A stretch of 64,000 nucleotides of DNA from Pseudomonadota bacterium (GTDB lineage Bacteria; Desulfobacterota; Syntrophorhabdia; Syntrophorhabdales; Syntrophorhabdaceae). The stretch lies in contig JAPLKC010000084.1 in NCBI GenBank assembly GCA_026388255.1, forward strand, positions 1-64,000, read 5' to 3'. Position 1 is the first letter of the stretch. Every line of letters starts with the position of its first letter. The position numbers and the translations under genes were made by a program. Positions 37,357 to 45,560 of the stretch are shown in pieces. Under the pieces are notes generated by a model that made no database searches, was not told the origin of the DNA, and saw nothing but the letters and a program-made list of their open reading frames with translations.

Positions 37357-38088
37357 TTATAAGTCCTCCCTGCCGGTCTCCATAGCTGCCTTTAAATTTT
37401 CGTATGCCTCAATGGAACCGATATCGTACCACTGGCCTTCGTCTATAATAACCCCCCGGATAGACCCCGGTTCCTCAGCTATTCTTTTAAGAAAGGCAGG
37501 GATGATGGATTCAATTTTACCCGGTTCAAGAAAACGGAGAAATGATGTCTCCAGGGCATAAATGCCGGTAAAAAGACAACTTTGAACACCTTTGTTTTTT
37601 AATTTATGCCGCATATCACAAATCTCGCCAAGCTCATTGATATTTACATTCAACAAAGGGCCGCTGCTTCGCAGTGCAAGCGTCGCCTCAGGTCGTTTTT
37701 CTTCATGGGATTGCAAAAACCTCTGCAAGGAGAAATTGCTCATCACGTCCCCGTTATAGCAAAGGATAGCTTCGTCATCATCAAGGAGGTCTTCAATGTT
37801 TTTTAATCCTCCTGCAGTGTCCAGAAGCACCGGTTCATGACTAAAAACAATGGGTGCACCTTGCCAGAGCCTGTCCGGGAATTTTTCAGCATAGACCTCC
37901 GGACAATGATGGGTATTTATAATGAAACGGTCAACACCGTTTTTCAGGAGGTGATCCATCGTATAGGTAATAACAGGACGTCCTCCGATCTCAAGGAGCG
38001 GCTTCGGACATCGCTCGGTCAGGGGGCGAAGCCGCATACCCAGACCGGCGCCCAGGATAAAGGCCGTCTTAAACCGTCGTCCTTTCAA
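37357..38088 (-). CDS. Sugar-1-phosphate nucleotidyltransferase, MurU-like
   Basis: The 243-residue product has the nucleotidyltransferase signature [29 protein letters not shown] at residues 9-37, with the catalytic G-x-G-x-R-L-x-P-L-T and [11 protein letters not shown] near 115 supplies the metal-binding aspartate, and [10 protein letters not shown] closes the domain. MurU makes UDP-MurNAc from MurNAc-1-phosphate; related enzymes act on glucose, mannose or GlcNAc phosphates. The tight link to an AmgK-like kinase and a SpoIID-type protein favours wall recycling. It overlaps the SpoIID gene by four bases (ATGA). Confidence 0.85.
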   Translation of the reverse strand: MKGRRFKTAFILGAGLGMRLRPLTERCPKPLLEIGGRPVITYTMDHLLKNGVDRFIINTHHCPEVYAEKFPDRLWQGAPIVFSHEPVLLDTAGGLKNIEDLLDDDEAILCYNGDVMSNFSLQRFLQSHEEKRPEATLALRSSGPLLNVNINELGEICDMRHKLKNKGVQSCLFTGIYALETSFLRFLEPGKIESIIPAFLKRIAEEPGSIRGVIIDEGQWYDIGSIEAYENLKAAMETGREDL

Positions 38089-39503
38089 TAGATCCTCTGT
38101 ATTTCAGTACCCGGGAAATAATGCCTCAGGATTTCCTCTGCTGAAAAACCCTGTGTTGCCATAACAGCAGCGCCGATCTGGCAGAGCCCTACGCCGTGCC
38201 CCCAACCAGCGCCGTGAAATACAAAAGTCTTAACTTCACCGTGAGTGTCATATTCCATAGTTACAATAAAAGCACTGCTATAGAGGTGACTCCTGGAAAG
38301 CCAGCGCCGTATTTCAAGTTCTTTTCCCACAACCATGCTTTTTTTCGAACCGATGATCCTCAGCCTGAAGATACGTCCTGAGGGGCCACGGGACAGAGGC
38401 TGAATCTCCTTTAGCGTCCCGAAATCAATACCCGATTTTTCCAGGAGAATTTCTTCCAATTCCTCCCGCGTATATTCAATCTTCCAGCGGAAAAACGCCT
38501 TTGTTTCTTGGTCAAAGTCGGGAAGGACCTTTGTGAGAATATTCGCATCTTCCGTGTTGCAATAGGCATTTGGTTCCGAAAGGATCCAGCGTGCCGCATC
38601 TTCCTCTGTCACAATCGGGAGACAGGTTGTTGTTGCATCTGAAATACTTGCCAGATATGGGACCTGATTATCGCTCCAGGCTGTTTCAAATGCCTCTGTT
38701 ATTCCCCCGCATGCCTTTGAATACCGGGCATCGCAGATTTCTCCCCGGTAAATAATTGCCAGCCCGCAGGTTTCCAGAACTGATTCTCCGGCATGAGCCG
38801 AGGCAATCTTTGTAACACCCTGATAGCGCTGGCAGTGGTCATCGGCACATACATCATATAGGTCATGGTCTTCCTGTTCATACCAGCGTGTGATCTCATT
38901 GTGCGAGCTGAAGAGGTTATCAGGGGCTTGTCCGTGTGAATCTTTTGTCCCCGGTTCTGCAACGAACACCTTTTTTGTTTTCCTTTTTCGATCCAGTGCT
39001 GCAATAAGCCAGCTTCTGGAAATAATTGCGTGCGCCTTCAGGAATTCCATAGGGGCATTGCTGCTCATCTCAGAAGAAACCACGCTCTTCAGATAATCCT
39101 CCAGAGGTATTTCATCGATTGCCGCTATTGTTCCACCATCACGGTATTTAAGGATCAGGTTCCCCTGAAAGGTCTGATTCTCTTTCCTCTCCCAGTGAAA
39201 CTGTTTTCCGATAGTCACTTGAAATAGTGTAAACGTCGAATCTTTATCGGCTATGAGCCTGATCGCTGAGGCACAGGCAATTTCACGGTTATTATCGCCG
39301 GTCAGTACAATATTACCGGACGTTGCCTTTGCTGAAAATATGCCTGACACAGGGCCAAAACCATCCCCGTAAAAATTACCATTCAGACAACCGCTAACCT
39401 CAACCTGCCCGTCAATAATCCCTACAGTCATTGTCGGTTCATTCAATCCATATATAGAGGATTCAAGGATACCGGGCATAATGGATATGTTTTCTGAAAT
39501 CAT
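38085..39503 (-). CDS. SpoIID/LytB domain protein, probable peptidoglycan-active enzyme
   Basis: SpoIID proteins are lytic transglycosylases that cleave denuded glycan strands. The 472-residue product has the core motif [17 protein letters not shown] near residue 130, with the catalytic Glu, then [27 protein letters not shown] and [12 protein letters not shown] lie mid-domain, and [17 protein letters not shown] near 435 is the conserved end motif. No signal peptide is visible at the N-terminus, which is unusual for a wall enzyme. It opens a three-gene run with MurU-like and AmgK-like genes. It is longer than typical SpoIID (about 340) by an N-terminal beta-rich part. Confidence 0.88.
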   Translation of the reverse strand: MISENISIMPGILESSIYGLNEPTMTVGIIDGQVEVSGCLNGNFYGDGFGPVSGIFSAKATSGNIVLTGDNNREIACASAIRLIADKDSTFTLFQVTIGKQFHWERKENQTFQGNLILKYRDGGTIAAIDEIPLEDYLKSVVSSEMSSNAPMEFLKAHAIISRSWLIAALDRKRKTKKVFVAEPGTKDSHGQAPDNLFSSHNEITRWYEQEDHDLYDVCADDHCQRYQGVTKIASAHAGESVLETCGLAIIYRGEICDARYSKACGGITEAFETAWSDNQVPYLASISDATTTCLPIVTEEDAARWILSEPNAYCNTEDANILTKVLPDFDQETKAFFRWKIEYTREELEEILLEKSGIDFGTLKEIQPLSRGPSGRIFRLRIIGSKKSMVVGKELEIRRWLSRSHLYSSAFIVTMEYDTHGEVKTFVFHGAGWGHGVGLCQIGAAVMATQGFSAEEILRHYFPGTEIQRIY

Positions 39504-39922
39504 TTATTTACTCCATTCATTTTCTTCATACGACAGGGATACTTAGCTTCAAGCATCATGGATTGTTTTTAGAAATCATTCCGCTCAATCCCTTGGCCCC
39601 TTTTTATAGATAATTTTAAGAGTATTACTGCCATATATAACAGGATAAAAAAGGAATGAATATTTATAATATATTCAGCACATTATGCAAAATGATAGCA
39701 ACCTCTTTTTTATCCTGTTATATATGGCATTTTATCACAATCCGTTAGAAAATGGTTAGAAGAAAAGCTGAGGTATCAACACACACAAGACCCCGCTTAG
39801 AAATAGGCGGAACTTTCTTTCTTCCTGAACTAAATAAATCACGCTATAATCAGGCATACTCGCTTCCAAATACAAATCTACTCCATACGCATTCGATGGA
39901 GCTTGTTGATAACCGAATGTAA
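39504..39922. other. AT-rich intergenic region, no gene
   Basis: Apart from the inverted repeat at 39629-39729, no coding or RNA feature is supported. A minus-strand open frame at 39756-40061 runs into the group II intron-like stretch and lacks coding character. Confidence 0.4.
39629..39729. repeat. Perfect 24-bp inverted repeat
   Basis: Positions 39629-39652 (TGCCATATATAACAGGATAA...) are exactly complementary to 39706-39729, with 53 AT-rich bases between. The ends TGCC/GGCA lie outermost. It could be a tiny transposable element end pair, a recombinase or operator site, or a strong hairpin. Confidence 0.8.
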
Positions 39923-40210
39923 GTGCGCCACGAGGTTGCATGACAGATAAGGGCGGGCCCCTCGGAGCCAATTTGCAGGAACAGGCTTTAAAACACCTTA
40001 AACTGCATTGGTAAAGAGCCATTGTGGTGAGCGTTTTTATAGACCGAGCGGCACCCGGCATGGAGGCGGCGGGAACTTGATTCAGGCTTTCATGTGCAAC
40101 GTGGGAACCTGTAGTTCGATGATAAGGGAGAAATCAAGTGGACGACCCATAAGGATGAGAGCGCCGACGCATTCAGGATAGCGACCGACCGTTGTCTTAG
40201 GTGCCATTGT
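39923..40210 (+). mobile_element. Probable 5' fragment of a group II intron (no maturase)
   Basis: The stretch starts with GTGCGCCACGAGG, matching the GUGYG 5' end of bacterial group II introns. It continues with structured, GC-rich sequence of the kind seen in intron domain I, including GCATTGGTAAAGAGCC and GCAACGTGGGAACCTG, then AAGTGGACGACCCATAAGG. Similarity is from memory, not a search. No reverse transcriptase frame and no domain V-like hairpin follow before 40260, so this would be a truncated remnant. The orientation would be plus. Another structured RNA is possible. Confidence 0.4.
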
Positions 40211-40267
40211 TTTTTCGTGTGTATCTGGAGAAAATAAACGAGGGTAACAGGCTAGGCGAGTTTGACT

Positions 40268-40479
40268 TAGAATTTTTCTAATATTTAGACAAATTTAATC
40301 ATTAAAAGACATGTCGCAATCAAAATTCATAATTTCCTTTCTTCTGCTTTTTATTTATAACTCACTGAGTTAAAAGAACAATATTCGTACAGGAAGTTTC
40401 AATACAGTTTATCCTCACCATTTGGCACGGGGCTTGCTTATGTAAAGATATCAAATCATTTAAGGAGGAAAAGAAAATG
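40268..40479. repeat. Promoter-leader repeat, copy A
   Basis: About 212 bases here match 48389-48602 in direct orientation, roughly 85 percent by eye, ending at the start codons of the genes that follow. The copies share two small palindromes (TAGAATTTTTCTA at the left end and AACTCACTGAGTT near 40361), a sigma-54 promoter and the ribosome site AAGGAGGAAAAG. The palindromes are candidate activator sites. Confidence 0.85.
40423..40437 (+). promoter_or_regulatory. Sigma-54 promoter A
   Basis: TGGCACGGGGCTTGC matches the -24/-12 consensus TGGCAC-N5-TTGC with the GG and GC pairs separated by exactly ten bases. It lies 40 bases before the ATG of 40477-41124. Sigma-54 promoters need an AAA+ activator; none is encoded in the window. 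Confidence 0.88.
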
Positions 40480-41124
40480 TCTATCTCAGGATATTCAGAA
40501 ACGAAAGGCATCAATGAAGCAACTGCAGAGAGATATTGCCTTGCAAATGATCAACCCGTAACCTCATTCAAGGTAAGGCGACCGCTTGGTCTGATGAAAA
40601 ATGAAGAGTGGTTAGCCAGCATAACACCCAGTTCCGTACAGTTCTTTCTGCCTCAAAGCAACAAGCAAATCACTATTTCAAAGGAAACGGCTAATGCTCA
40701 CATTCAGTTTCCCCGTGAATTTACTTTTTTCCCGAGCGGTATGGTACATATCAGGCATGAAAGGGAACTATACAAATTTATTTTAGATAAAGCCGACTGG
40801 TCAAGATTGTTTGGATGGCTACCCAAGAAGGCAGCTTCTGATTTGAAAAACGAACTTCGGAAGTGGGGTCTCGGGCTTATAGCACTGGGCTTTATCCACC
40901 TTGTGTTGACCAATTTTCTGGATCCTATCTGGGGCGTGCTGATAATAGTTATTGGTGCTTTAAACCTTTTAATTCATAGAAGAGGAATGTTTATAGTTAA
41001 CGGGATAGTACTACTGTTGGCAGGTGTTATGAATATGGCTGCGGGTGGAGGCTGGAAATTCTTTGGGATGATACAGATCGTGTGGGGTGTACAGGAGATC
41101 CGCAAACTGAGGGAATATGAATAA
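40477..41124 (+). CDS. Membrane protein of unknown function under a sigma-54 promoter
   Basis: The 215-residue product starts nine bases after AAGGAGG. Residues 1-130 look cytosolic, with beta-rich segments such as SVQFFLPQSNKQITISKE and FTFFPSGMVHIRHERELYKF. The rest has three or four hydrophobic segments (about 130-150, 150-165, 170-185, 190-205), including WGVLIIVIGALNLLIHRRG and GGGWKFFGMIQIVWG. I do not recognise a family. It lies directly upstream of the kinase-ClpP-kinase cassette, from which it is separated by 134 bases carrying a separate promoter, so it may be an accessory of it. Confidence 0.7.
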   Translation: MSISGYSETKGINEATAERYCLANDQPVTSFKVRRPLGLMKNEEWLASITPSSVQFFLPQSNKQITISKETANAHIQFPREFTFFPSGMVHIRHERELYKFILDKADWSRLFGWLPKKAASDLKNELRKWGLGLIALGFIHLVLTNFLDPIWGVLIIVIGALNLLIHRRGMFIVNGIVLLLAGVMNMAAGGGWKFFGMIQIVWGVQEIRKLREYE

Positions 41125-41165
41125 ATATCAGGAGAATCAAGGACTGTGTCTGATAATTAGTTTTC

Positions 41166-41194
41166 TTGACTTTAAGGGGTGGGTATTTTATAAC
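41166..41194 (+). promoter_or_regulatory. Sigma-70-type promoter of the kinase cassette
   Basis: TTGACT (41166-41171) and TATAAC (41189-41194) are separated by 17 bases, 65 bases before the kinase ATG. This would allow the cassette to be expressed without sigma-54. Confidence 0.6.
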
Positions 41195-41258
41195 ATATCT
41201 AAATCACAGACATATTCTCCAACCAATGAATCTATAAAGAGCATAGGGGAGGCATGCT

Positions 41259-44200
41259 ATGAGTTTATTCTCAAACCTGTTTAGCAAGGGAAGGAATAAG
41301 AAGTTAGACATCCCGATAACTAAGCTGACACCCTTGCTTGCCAAAAAACCTCTGCCTGAAAAAGACAGCACCCAGATAAGAATTCCAGCCTCGCCTGAGA
41401 AAAAAGACCCAGAACCCTGGGTAGCGAAGAACGTACCTGTCTGGGAGCCCGGCGATGTAGTGCTTGACCACTACAAAATAGAATATGTCATCACCTCAGG
41501 CGGCATGGGACTTATCTATATTACCAATCACCAGAACTGGAAGGTTAAGATTGCCATCAAATCCCCAACAGAGGAGATGCTTCAAGACAGAGACTTCTTT
41601 TCACAAGTTCAGAAAGAGGCAGAGGCATGGACAGAGCTTGGATTGCATCCCAATATTGCCTATTGCTACTTTGTCAGAAACATAGAGGAAGTCCCTCATA
41701 TCTTTGTTGAGTATGTAGATGGAGGGAACTTAAAACAGTGGATAGAAGATGGCAAGTGCGCAGACCTGAAGACAGGACTTGACCTTGCAATACAATTCTG
41801 TCATGGCATGGCACATGCCCACAGCAAAGGAATGATACACAGGGATATCAAGCCCGCAAACATCTTAATGACACAGGACGGGACATTAAAAGTAACAGAT
41901 TTTGGGATAGCAAAGTGGTTAAGGATAGATGAATCAGGCAATTTGCATGAACGCTCTGGAGTTGATCTCGGAGGCAAGACAACTGAATATGCTTCACCGG
42001 AGCAGTTCATAGATGAATTTAATGTCGGTCCTGAGACAGATATCTTTTCATTTGGATTATGTCTTTGGGAGATGCTCTGCGGCAAGAAACCTTATGACAA
42101 AGCTGTAGTCAAAGAAGTGATTCCCAATCCGAGGAAATTAAGGCATGACCTCCCGGAAAGCTTACACCAACTTCTTGAAGAGCTTGTTGCATTTGAGAAG
42201 GAAGAAAGACAGAAGCTCGGGGGGTTTGAAGGACTGAGGGAACGATTCAAAACAATCTATCAGGAGCTATTCGACAACAAGCCCTCGCCTCACAGTGAGC
42301 TGGAGAAGATTGATCTTGAGGCTGACGGGTTGAACAACAGGGGAGTGTCTTACTGGGAGATCGGGAAAAAAGACGAAGCATTAAAATGTTTCAGGAAAGC
42401 TCTGGAAAAAGATTCTATTCATCCGCATGCTACTTATAATCTTTCACTAATAGAGTGGAGGAACGGCCAGATAGATGACGCTGAAGTATTAAGAAGGCTC
42501 GCAAACTGCGAAAGCAATACATCAAATAAAGAAATCATTAAAGAACTGACTGCATACATCCATGCAGAGAGGTTTGATCCGGAATCAGCAGAAGAGACAT
42601 TAAGAGACCTGCCCGGAAGATATCAAGCCATGTTCTCAGGAAATAAGCCGAGCCATATAAAGTGCATACGCACCATGGAAGGACATACTGATGATGTCAG
42701 TTCAGTAGTAATCAGCCCTGATAACAGATATGCGATTTCAGGGAGTGGGGATATGACCATAAAGCTCTGGGAAATAGGGACAGGTAGATGTATACGCACT
42801 ATGGAAGGACATACTGGTTCTGTCAGTTCCGTAGCCATCAGCCCTGATGGAAGATATGCACTTTCAGGGAGTTTTGATAAGACCTTAAAGCTCTGGGAAA
42901 TAGGGACAGGTAGATGTATACGCACCATGGAAGGGCATGCTGGAGCTGTCTATTCAGTAGCCATCAGCCCTGATAGCAGGTATGCGCTTTCAGGAAGTGA
43001 AGATAAGACCTTAAAGCTCTGGGATTTAGAGACAGGCAGGTGCATACGCACTATAGAAGGACATACTGGTTCTGTCAGTTCCGTAGCCATCAGCCCTGAT
43101 GGAAGATATGCGCTTTCAGGGAGTAATGACAATACCTTAAAACTATGGGAAATAGAGATAGGCAAGTGTATACGCACCATGGTAGGACATACTAATTATG
43201 TCCGGTCAGTAGCCATCAGCCCTGATAACAGGCATGCGCTTTCAGGAAGTTTAGATATGACCTTGAAGTTCTGGGAAATAGAGACAGGTAAGTGCATACA
43301 CACTATGGAAGGACATACTGATTTTGTCGATTCGGTAGCCATCAGCCCTGATGGCAAGCATGCGCTTTCAGGAAGTAGGGATAAGACCTTGAAGTTGTGG
43401 GATTTAGAGACAGACAGGTGCATACGCACTATGGAAGGACATACTCATTGGGTCGCTTCAGTAACCATCAGCCCCGATAGCAGGTATGCGCTTTCAGGAA
43501 GTTGGGATGAGACCTTAAAGCTCTGGGAGATAAATTATGAGTCTGGCTATACAACAGAGCTCCAGCCTTCAGAGCCCAAGGGATTTAATATCAGGAGGGA
43601 AGAAGAAGAATCACTAAGAAGATCTATCTCAGAGGCAAAGACGCTCTTTGAAAAAGGGGATTACAAGGGGTCTTATTCAGCGCTGTATGAGCAATGGAAA
43701 GGTATCGGGTTTATCAGCAAAGACGATATATTAGAAATCTATTCTATGCTGTCTCAGAAGGCAAGGAGAAGAGGGCTTGGTTTACATTACTGTGAAAAGG
43801 ACTTTAAAGGACATACTCAAAATGTCACTTCAGTAGCCATCAGCCCTGATAACAGGTATGCGCTTTCAGGAAGTGTGGATCGTGTGGATCGTACCTTGAA
43901 GCTCTGGAATATAGAGACAGGCAGGTGCATACGCACCATGGAAGGACATACTCGCTCTGTCCATTCAGTAGCCATCACCTCTGATTGCAGGCATGTGCTT
44001 TCAGGAAGTTGGGATAGTACCATAAAGTTCTGGGATTTAGAGACAGGCGAGTGCATACGCACTATGAAAGGACATACTGATTGGGTCTCTTCAATATCCG
44101 TCAGCCCTGATAACAGATATGCGATTTCAGGGAGTGGGGATATGACCATAAAGCTCTGGGAAATAGGGACAGGTAGATGTATACGCACTATGGAAGGACA

Positions 44201-44903
44201 TACTTCTGCGGTCTTGTCAGTAGCCATCAGCCCTGATAACAGGCATGCGCTTTCAGGGGGTGGGAATATTCTTTCAGAAAGTAGTGACAATACGTTAAAA
44301 CTCTGGGACATAGAGACAGGCATGTGCATACGCACCATGGAAGGACATACTAATGCTGTCTATTCAGTAGCCATCAGCCCTGATAACAGGTATGCGCTTT
44401 CAGGAAGTAGTGATAGTACATTGAAGCTATGGGATTTGGAGACAGTCAGGTGCATACAAGTTATGGAAGGACATGCTGATTCTGTCCGTTCAGTAGCCAT
44501 CAGCCCAGATAGCAGGTATGTGCTTTCAGGGAGTAATGACAATACCTTAAAGCTCTGGGAGATAGAGACAGGAAGGTGTATACGCACCATGGAAGGACAT
44601 ACTCGCTCTGTCAATTCAGTAGCCATCAGCCCTGGTAACAGGTACGCGCTTTCAGGAAGCGGGGATAAGGCATTGAAGCTCTGGTGCCTCATATGGGATC
44701 TGGAATTTCCGGAGCCCGTTGACTGGGATGAAGGCGTCAGGCCATATCTTGTGGTATTCCTCACATTGCATAAAGGCAAATGGAACGAAGCTAATTTCAA
44801 TAAACTGATTCATGAACTCGCATCCATGCGCGGTTATGGATGGGTAAAACCCGAAGGCATACGAAAAGAGCTGGAAAAAATGACAAAGGAATATAAAAAA
44901 TAA
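41259..44903 (+). CDS. Ser/Thr protein kinase with two seven-bladed WD40 propellers
   Basis: The 1214-residue product has a 64-residue N-terminal linker and a Hanks-type kinase domain (about 65-345). The glycine loop ITSGGMGLIY is unusual, but the Lys in KIAIKSP, the catalytic MIHRDIKPANILMT, VTDFGIAKW and ASPEQF are all present, so activity is expected. A TPR-like pair follows (about 365-410). Fourteen WD40 repeats of 42 residues come in two sets of seven (about 468-760 and 848-1145), with consensus GHT..V.SVAISPD.RYALSGS.D.TLKLW. A 90-residue helical linker (about 760-848) and a 70-residue C-terminal domain follow. It lacks membrane segments. The start has GGGGAGG upstream. It leads a run with the ClpP-like and second kinase genes. 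Confidence 0.93.
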   Translation: MSLFSNLFSKGRNKKLDIPITKLTPLLAKKPLPEKDSTQIRIPASPEKKDPEPWVAKNVPVWEPGDVVLDHYKIEYVITSGGMGLIYITNHQNWKVKIAIKSPTEEMLQDRDFFSQVQKEAEAWTELGLHPNIAYCYFVRNIEEVPHIFVEYVDGGNLKQWIEDGKCADLKTGLDLAIQFCHGMAHAHSKGMIHRDIKPANILMTQDGTLKVTDFGIAKWLRIDESGNLHERSGVDLGGKTTEYASPEQFIDEFNVGPETDIFSFGLCLWEMLCGKKPYDKAVVKEVIPNPRKLRHDLPESLHQLLEELVAFEKEERQKLGGFEGLRERFKTIYQELFDNKPSPHSELEKIDLEADGLNNRGVSYWEIGKKDEALKCFRKALEKDSIHPHATYNLSLIEWRNGQIDDAEVLRRLANCESNTSNKEIIKELTAYIHAERFDPESAEETLRDLPGRYQAMFSGNKPSHIKCIRTMEGHTDDVSSVVISPDNRYAISGSGDMTIKLWEIGTGRCIRTMEGHTGSVSSVAISPDGRYALSGSFDKTLKLWEIGTGRCIRTMEGHAGAVYSVAISPDSRYALSGSEDKTLKLWDLETGRCIRTIEGHTGSVSSVAISPDGRYALSGSNDNTLKLWEIEIGKCIRTMVGHTNYVRSVAISPDNRHALSGSLDMTLKFWEIETGKCIHTMEGHTDFVDSVAISPDGKHALSGSRDKTLKLWDLETDRCIRTMEGHTHWVASVTISPDSRYALSGSWDETLKLWEINYESGYTTELQPSEPKGFNIRREEEESLRRSISEAKTLFEKGDYKGSYSALYEQWKGIGFISKDDILEIYSMLSQKARRRGLGLHYCEKDFKGHTQNVTSVAISPDNRYALSGSVDRVDRTLKLWNIETGRCIRTMEGHTRSVHSVAITSDCRHVLSGSWDSTIKFWDLETGECIRTMKGHTDWVSSISVSPDNRYAISGSGDMTIKLWEIGTGRCIRTMEGHTSAVLSVAISPDNRHALSGGGNILSESSDNTLKLWDIETGMCIRTMEGHTNAVYSVAISPDNRYALSGSSDSTLKLWDLETVRCIQVMEGHADSVRSVAISPDSRYVLSGSNDNTLKLWEIETGRCIRTMEGHTRSVNSVAISPGNRYALSGSGDKALKLWCLIWDLEFPEPVDWDEGVRPYLVVFLTLHKGKWNEANFNKLIHELASMRGYGWVKPEGIRKELEKMTKEYKK
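42660..44690 (+). repeat. WD40-coding tandem repeats, 126-bp unit, two arrays of seven
   Basis: The first array fills 42660-43541 at exactly 126 bases per unit, the second about 43797-44690 with two units lengthened by small insertions. A 104-bp segment at 42712-42815 recurs with no mismatch at 44101-44204, linking blade 1 of the first propeller with blade 3 of the second. This points to recent recombination between the arrays. Confidence 0.9.
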
Positions 44904-44921
44904 AACAACGGAGGTTTTATT

Positions 44922-45512
44922 ATGGGAATTTTAAGAATGCCGTATGTTTTAGAACAGACGCCGCAGGGACAGAGGCAGTTGGATATTTATACGAGGCTTT
45001 TGACTGACAGAGTGGTTTTTCTGACAGGTGAGATCAATGATGATGTGGCAGATGTTATTATTGCCCAGTTTTTTTATCTGGAGTCAGCAGAGAGTAAAAA
45101 GGATATTTATTTTTACATCAACAGCCCCGGTGGAGTGGTAACGGCAGGTCTGGCTATTTACGACACCATGCAGTATATCTCCTGCGATGTGGCAACCATC
45201 TGTCTTGGCCAGGCGGCATCCATGGGCGCTGTGCTTTTAGCTGCCGGGGCCAGGGGAAAGAGGATGGCAATGCCCAATGCCAGAGTAATGATTCATCAGC
45301 CTCTTGGCGGAGCGCAGGGGCAGGCGTCTGATGTTGAGATACAGGCAAAGGAAATGGTCAGGATGAAGCAGCGGTTAAATGAAATCCTTGTTGAGCATAC
45401 ATGCCAGTCCATGGAAGTAATCAGAAAGGATACAGATAGAGATTTTTTTCTGACGGCTGAAGAGGCAGTGGAATATGGTCTTATAGATAAAGTGATAAAA
45501 AAGAGAAGCTGA
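44922..45512 (+). CDS. clpP: ClpP-type serine protease subunit within kinase cassette
   Basis: ClpP forms a barrel peptidase that degrades proteins fed by Clp ATPases. The 196-residue product has [20 protein letters not shown] near residue 67, the catalytic Ser in [11 protein letters not shown] near 98, His in VMIHQPLGG near 123, and Asp in KDTDRDFF near 172, so the triad is intact. The N-terminal loop [19 protein letters not shown] is typical for docking a Clp ATPase. No clpX, clpA or tig is nearby, so this is probably an extra paralogue and not the housekeeping copy. It lies 18 bases after the WD40 kinase and 48 before the TPR kinase. Confidence 0.94.
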   Translation: MGILRMPYVLEQTPQGQRQLDIYTRLLTDRVVFLTGEINDDVADVIIAQFFYLESAESKKDIYFYINSPGGVVTAGLAIYDTMQYISCDVATICLGQAASMGAVLLAAGARGKRMAMPNARVMIHQPLGGAQGQASDVEIQAKEMVRMKQRLNEILVEHTCQSMEVIRKDTDRDFFLTAEEAVEYGLIDKVIKKRS

Positions 45513-45560
45513 TAGATTCTCACCCCAAATGAAATATAAAGGGCATAAGGAGAACATGTT

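Noticed and set aside
39756-40061. Minus-strand 101-codon frame
   Set aside because: It covers the group II intron-like structured sequence and has no ribosome site or domain.
42623-44800. Long minus-strand frames with repeating LPESAYLLSGLMATE
   Set aside because: They are reverse-strand shadows of the WD40 repeats.
44922-45512. Idea that this ClpP is the housekeeping copy
   Set aside because: No tig, clpX or lon lies beside it and it is embedded between two kinases; a genome-wide search would be needed to settle it.
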